Assembly: GCA_903921785.1 (NCBI GenBank)
Contig: CAIXRH010000229.1
Span: forward strand, 1 to 33,501
Reading direction: 5' to 3'
DNA from: an uncultured Pseudomonadota bacterium
GTDB taxonomy: Bacteria > Myxococcota_A > UBA796 > SXON01
DNA: 33,501 nucleotides
Part shown: positions 32,065 through 33,501 of the stretch, in pieces
Position numbering within the stretch: the stretch's first letter is position 1
Layout of the letters: each line of letters begins with the position of its first letter
Notes under the pieces: model-generated
Databases searched by the model: none
Seen by the model: only the letters and a program-made list of their open reading frames with translations
What the model was told of the DNA's origin: nothing
Translations under genes and position numbers: made by a program

Positions 32065-33162
32065 ATGCGCCCGTATCGCGTCGCCGACTTCACCCGCGTG
32101 CTCGCCGGGCCGTGGGCCACGCAGACCCTCGGCGATCAGGGCTTCGACGTGGTGAAGGTGGAGTCCCTCGAAGGCGACGACACCCGGCGCTTCCGACCCC
32201 TCGTCGGAGGGGAGAGCGTCTACTTCGCATGCACCAACCGGAACAAGCGGTCATTGGCGATCGATCTGAAACATCCGCGTGGGCAGGCGCTCGCCCGGCG
32301 CCTCATCGCCGACGCCGACGTCGTGATGGAGAACTTCCGTCCCGGCGTGATGGCGCGGCTCGGCCTCGACTACGCCCAGGTCGGTCGGCCGGCGCACATC
32401 TGGGTGAGCGTCAGCGCTTTCGGCTCCGCGGTGGATGGCGCGGGGTACGACCTCGTGCTCCAGAGCGTCGGGGGGATCACCACCCTCACCGGCGACCCGC
32501 CCGCCAAGGCCGGGCCGAGCATCGCCGACCTCGCCAGCGCCCAGGTCGCCGTCCAAGGCGTGCTCTTCGGGCTCCTCCACCGCGAACGTACGGGCCAGGG
32601 CCGCCACGTCGACATCAGCATGCTCGACGTGCAGCACAGCCTCCTCGCCTACTACGCCAGCGCCTCCCTCAACGCCGGCGCCAGCCCTCCGCCCCCGAGC
32701 AACGCCCACCCGTCGATCGCCCCGTACAACCTCTACCGCTGCCGCGACGGTTGGCTGGCGATCTGCTGCGCGAACGAAGGGCTTTGGGTGAAGCTCCGCG
32801 ACGCGCTGGGCCTCCCGCACGATCCCCGCTGGGCCACCCTCCCCGACCGCATCCACCACCGCGCCAGCCTGGACGAGGCGATCAACGCCGTGCTCGACGA
32901 AGACGACGTCGCCGTCTGGGAAGCACGCCTGGGCGCCGCAGGCGTGCCGGTCGGCCCCGCGCTCAGCGTCCCGGAGTCGCTCCGGCACCCCCAGGCGCGG
33001 CAGGTGGACGTCGGGCCCTGGCGCCTGCCTCACCCGCCGCTCGAACCCACCCAGCTCCGCCCACCGCCCCGCCTCGGCGAACACACCGACGAGGTGCTCG
33101 CGGAGCTGGGCTGTGCCGCGGAGGAGATCGCGGCGCTGCGGGCGGCGGGGGTGGTCGGCTGA
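32065..33162 (+). CDS. Class III (CaiB/BaiF-type) CoA-transferase
   Basis: The protein has 365 residues, a little shorter than most members (about 390-420). The family moves CoA between carboxylic acids through an aspartyl-CoA thioester. Diagnostic segments are VADFTRVLAGPWATQTLGDQGFDVVKVE, NRNKRSLAIDLKHPRG and DVVMENFRPGVMARLGLDY. The probable catalytic Asp129 is in GYDLVLQSVGG, followed by HVDISMLDVQHSLLAYY. The C-terminal part has APYNLYRCRDGWLAICCANEGLW. The substrate cannot be told from sequence, and alpha-methylacyl-CoA racemase activity is the main alternative within the family. It is divergent from the kinase gene by 53 bases. The stop is followed almost directly by a dispersed repeat. 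Confidence 0.9.
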   Translation: MRPYRVADFTRVLAGPWATQTLGDQGFDVVKVESLEGDDTRRFRPLVGGESVYFACTNRNKRSLAIDLKHPRGQALARRLIADADVVMENFRPGVMARLGLDYAQVGRPAHIWVSVSAFGSAVDGAGYDLVLQSVGGITTLTGDPPAKAGPSIADLASAQVAVQGVLFGLLHRERTGQGRHVDISMLDVQHSLLAYYASASLNAGASPPPPSNAHPSIAPYNLYRCRDGWLAICCANEGLWVKLRDALGLPHDPRWATLPDRIHHRASLDEAINAVLDEDDVAVWEARLGAAGVPVGPALSVPESLRHPQARQVDVGPWRLPHPPLEPTQLRPPPRLGEHTDEVLAELGCAAEEIAALRAAGVVG

Positions 33163-33193
33163 CCCCGTATGGCCGAGAACCGGCTCGACCACG

Positions 33194-33383
33194 GGTCGCC
33201 GCGACGCACCGCGAACCCGTGCAGCGAGCCCACGCGGGCTTCACGACGTCGCGGCCAGACCTTCGCCTTGTTCGCCGACGGTTCAGGGTGAGATGACGGG
33301 CCCGAAAGTGGGCCAGGGGTGTGACGTCGCCAGCGGCGGGCGGAGCGCAGCGACCGCTCGCCGATGGTGGCGGCAGGACCCAG
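33194..33383 (+). repeat. Dispersed repeat, copy B
   Basis: This is the same orientation as copy A at 8345-8519. The shared blocks are the gap-free 96 bases from 33196 ending in GACGGTTCAGGGTGA, then GGAGCGCAGCGA and GTGGCGGCAGGACCCAG, with about 15 extra bases in the middle of this copy. A small frame, ATG 33169 to TGA 33291 (40 codons), ends LFADGSG and corresponds to the one in copy A. Like copy A it lies just 3' of a plus-strand gene. The remaining 33384-33501 shows nothing I can assign. Confidence 0.75.
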
Positions 33384-33501
33384 GGCTGATACCGAACGAC
33401 CATGATCCAGCTCGCCCGGCCAAACGCGGCGCGGGGGGCCGTGGGGTTCCGCGACACGCCCTGTCGGCGACGGGGCTCCCCGGCATGGTCGGCGTTGGCG
33501 C

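Noticed and set aside
33402-33501. Possible gene beginning MIQLARPNAARG and running off the right edge
   Set aside because: Too short and Arg-rich, with no ribosome binding site or recognisable domain.

Overview
The window is a very high-G+C bacterial chromosome segment. It is most likely from a Myxococcota (deltaproteobacterial-type) organism. The signs are a C-terminal Cys/transmembrane/Arg tail of the MYXO-CTERM type, MopE-type metal-binding repeats, a receiver domain placed in front of a histidine kinase, a eukaryotic-type Ser/Thr kinase fused to a STAND-like NTPase and TPR region, and many predicted outer-membrane and lipoproteins. Coding density is high. No rRNA, tRNA, CRISPR array, transposase or phage gene was recognised by eye.

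Layout. 1-443: three tandem copies of a 156-bp repeat. 446-4263 (minus): a signalling operon of receiver-histidine kinase, membrane histidine kinase with a decayed ATP-binding domain, and membrane-anchored FecR-domain protein. 4327-5664 (plus): a lipoprotein with six EF-hand-like loops, then fabG. 5844-7731 (minus): scpA, scpB and a small lipoprotein. 7873-8142 (plus): rpsT with promoter and terminator. 8345-8519: first copy of a dispersed repeat whose second copy is at 33194-33383. 8631-10218 (minus): lptE-like gene and holA. 10266-11383 (plus): outer-membrane-type protein and rpsU. 11691-13486 (minus): MYXO-CTERM surface protein overlapping nth. 13597-14658 (plus): another outer-membrane-type protein. 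14777-16893 (minus): rbfA, truB, rplS, yraN. 16931-18565 (minus): unrecognised Pro/Ala-rich protein. 18660-18851 (plus): small unknown protein. 18981-26119 (plus): a complete cytochrome c maturation operon, ccmABCDEFGHI. 26180-26998 (plus): unknown gene. 27003-32011 (minus): kinase/STAND/TPR protein overlapping a TPR lipoprotein. 32065-33162 (plus): class III CoA-transferase.

How the genes work together. The ccm genes form one System I haem-delivery and apocytochrome-reduction machine, with most junctions overlapping by 1-4 bases. The scp, rps, rpl, rbfA, truB, nth and holA genes are housekeeping. The two minus-strand signalling clusters (446-4263 and 27003-32011) are the best candidates for undescribed systems. 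Each couples an intact catalytic signalling domain to a degenerate nucleotide-binding domain and ends in a secreted or membrane-anchored partner. Functions assigned to them here are inference.

Two window-wide patterns stand out. Most predicted exported proteins start with very short, uncharged signal peptides. Several genes are preceded by TTGAC(A/C/G), a 17-base spacer and a weak -10.
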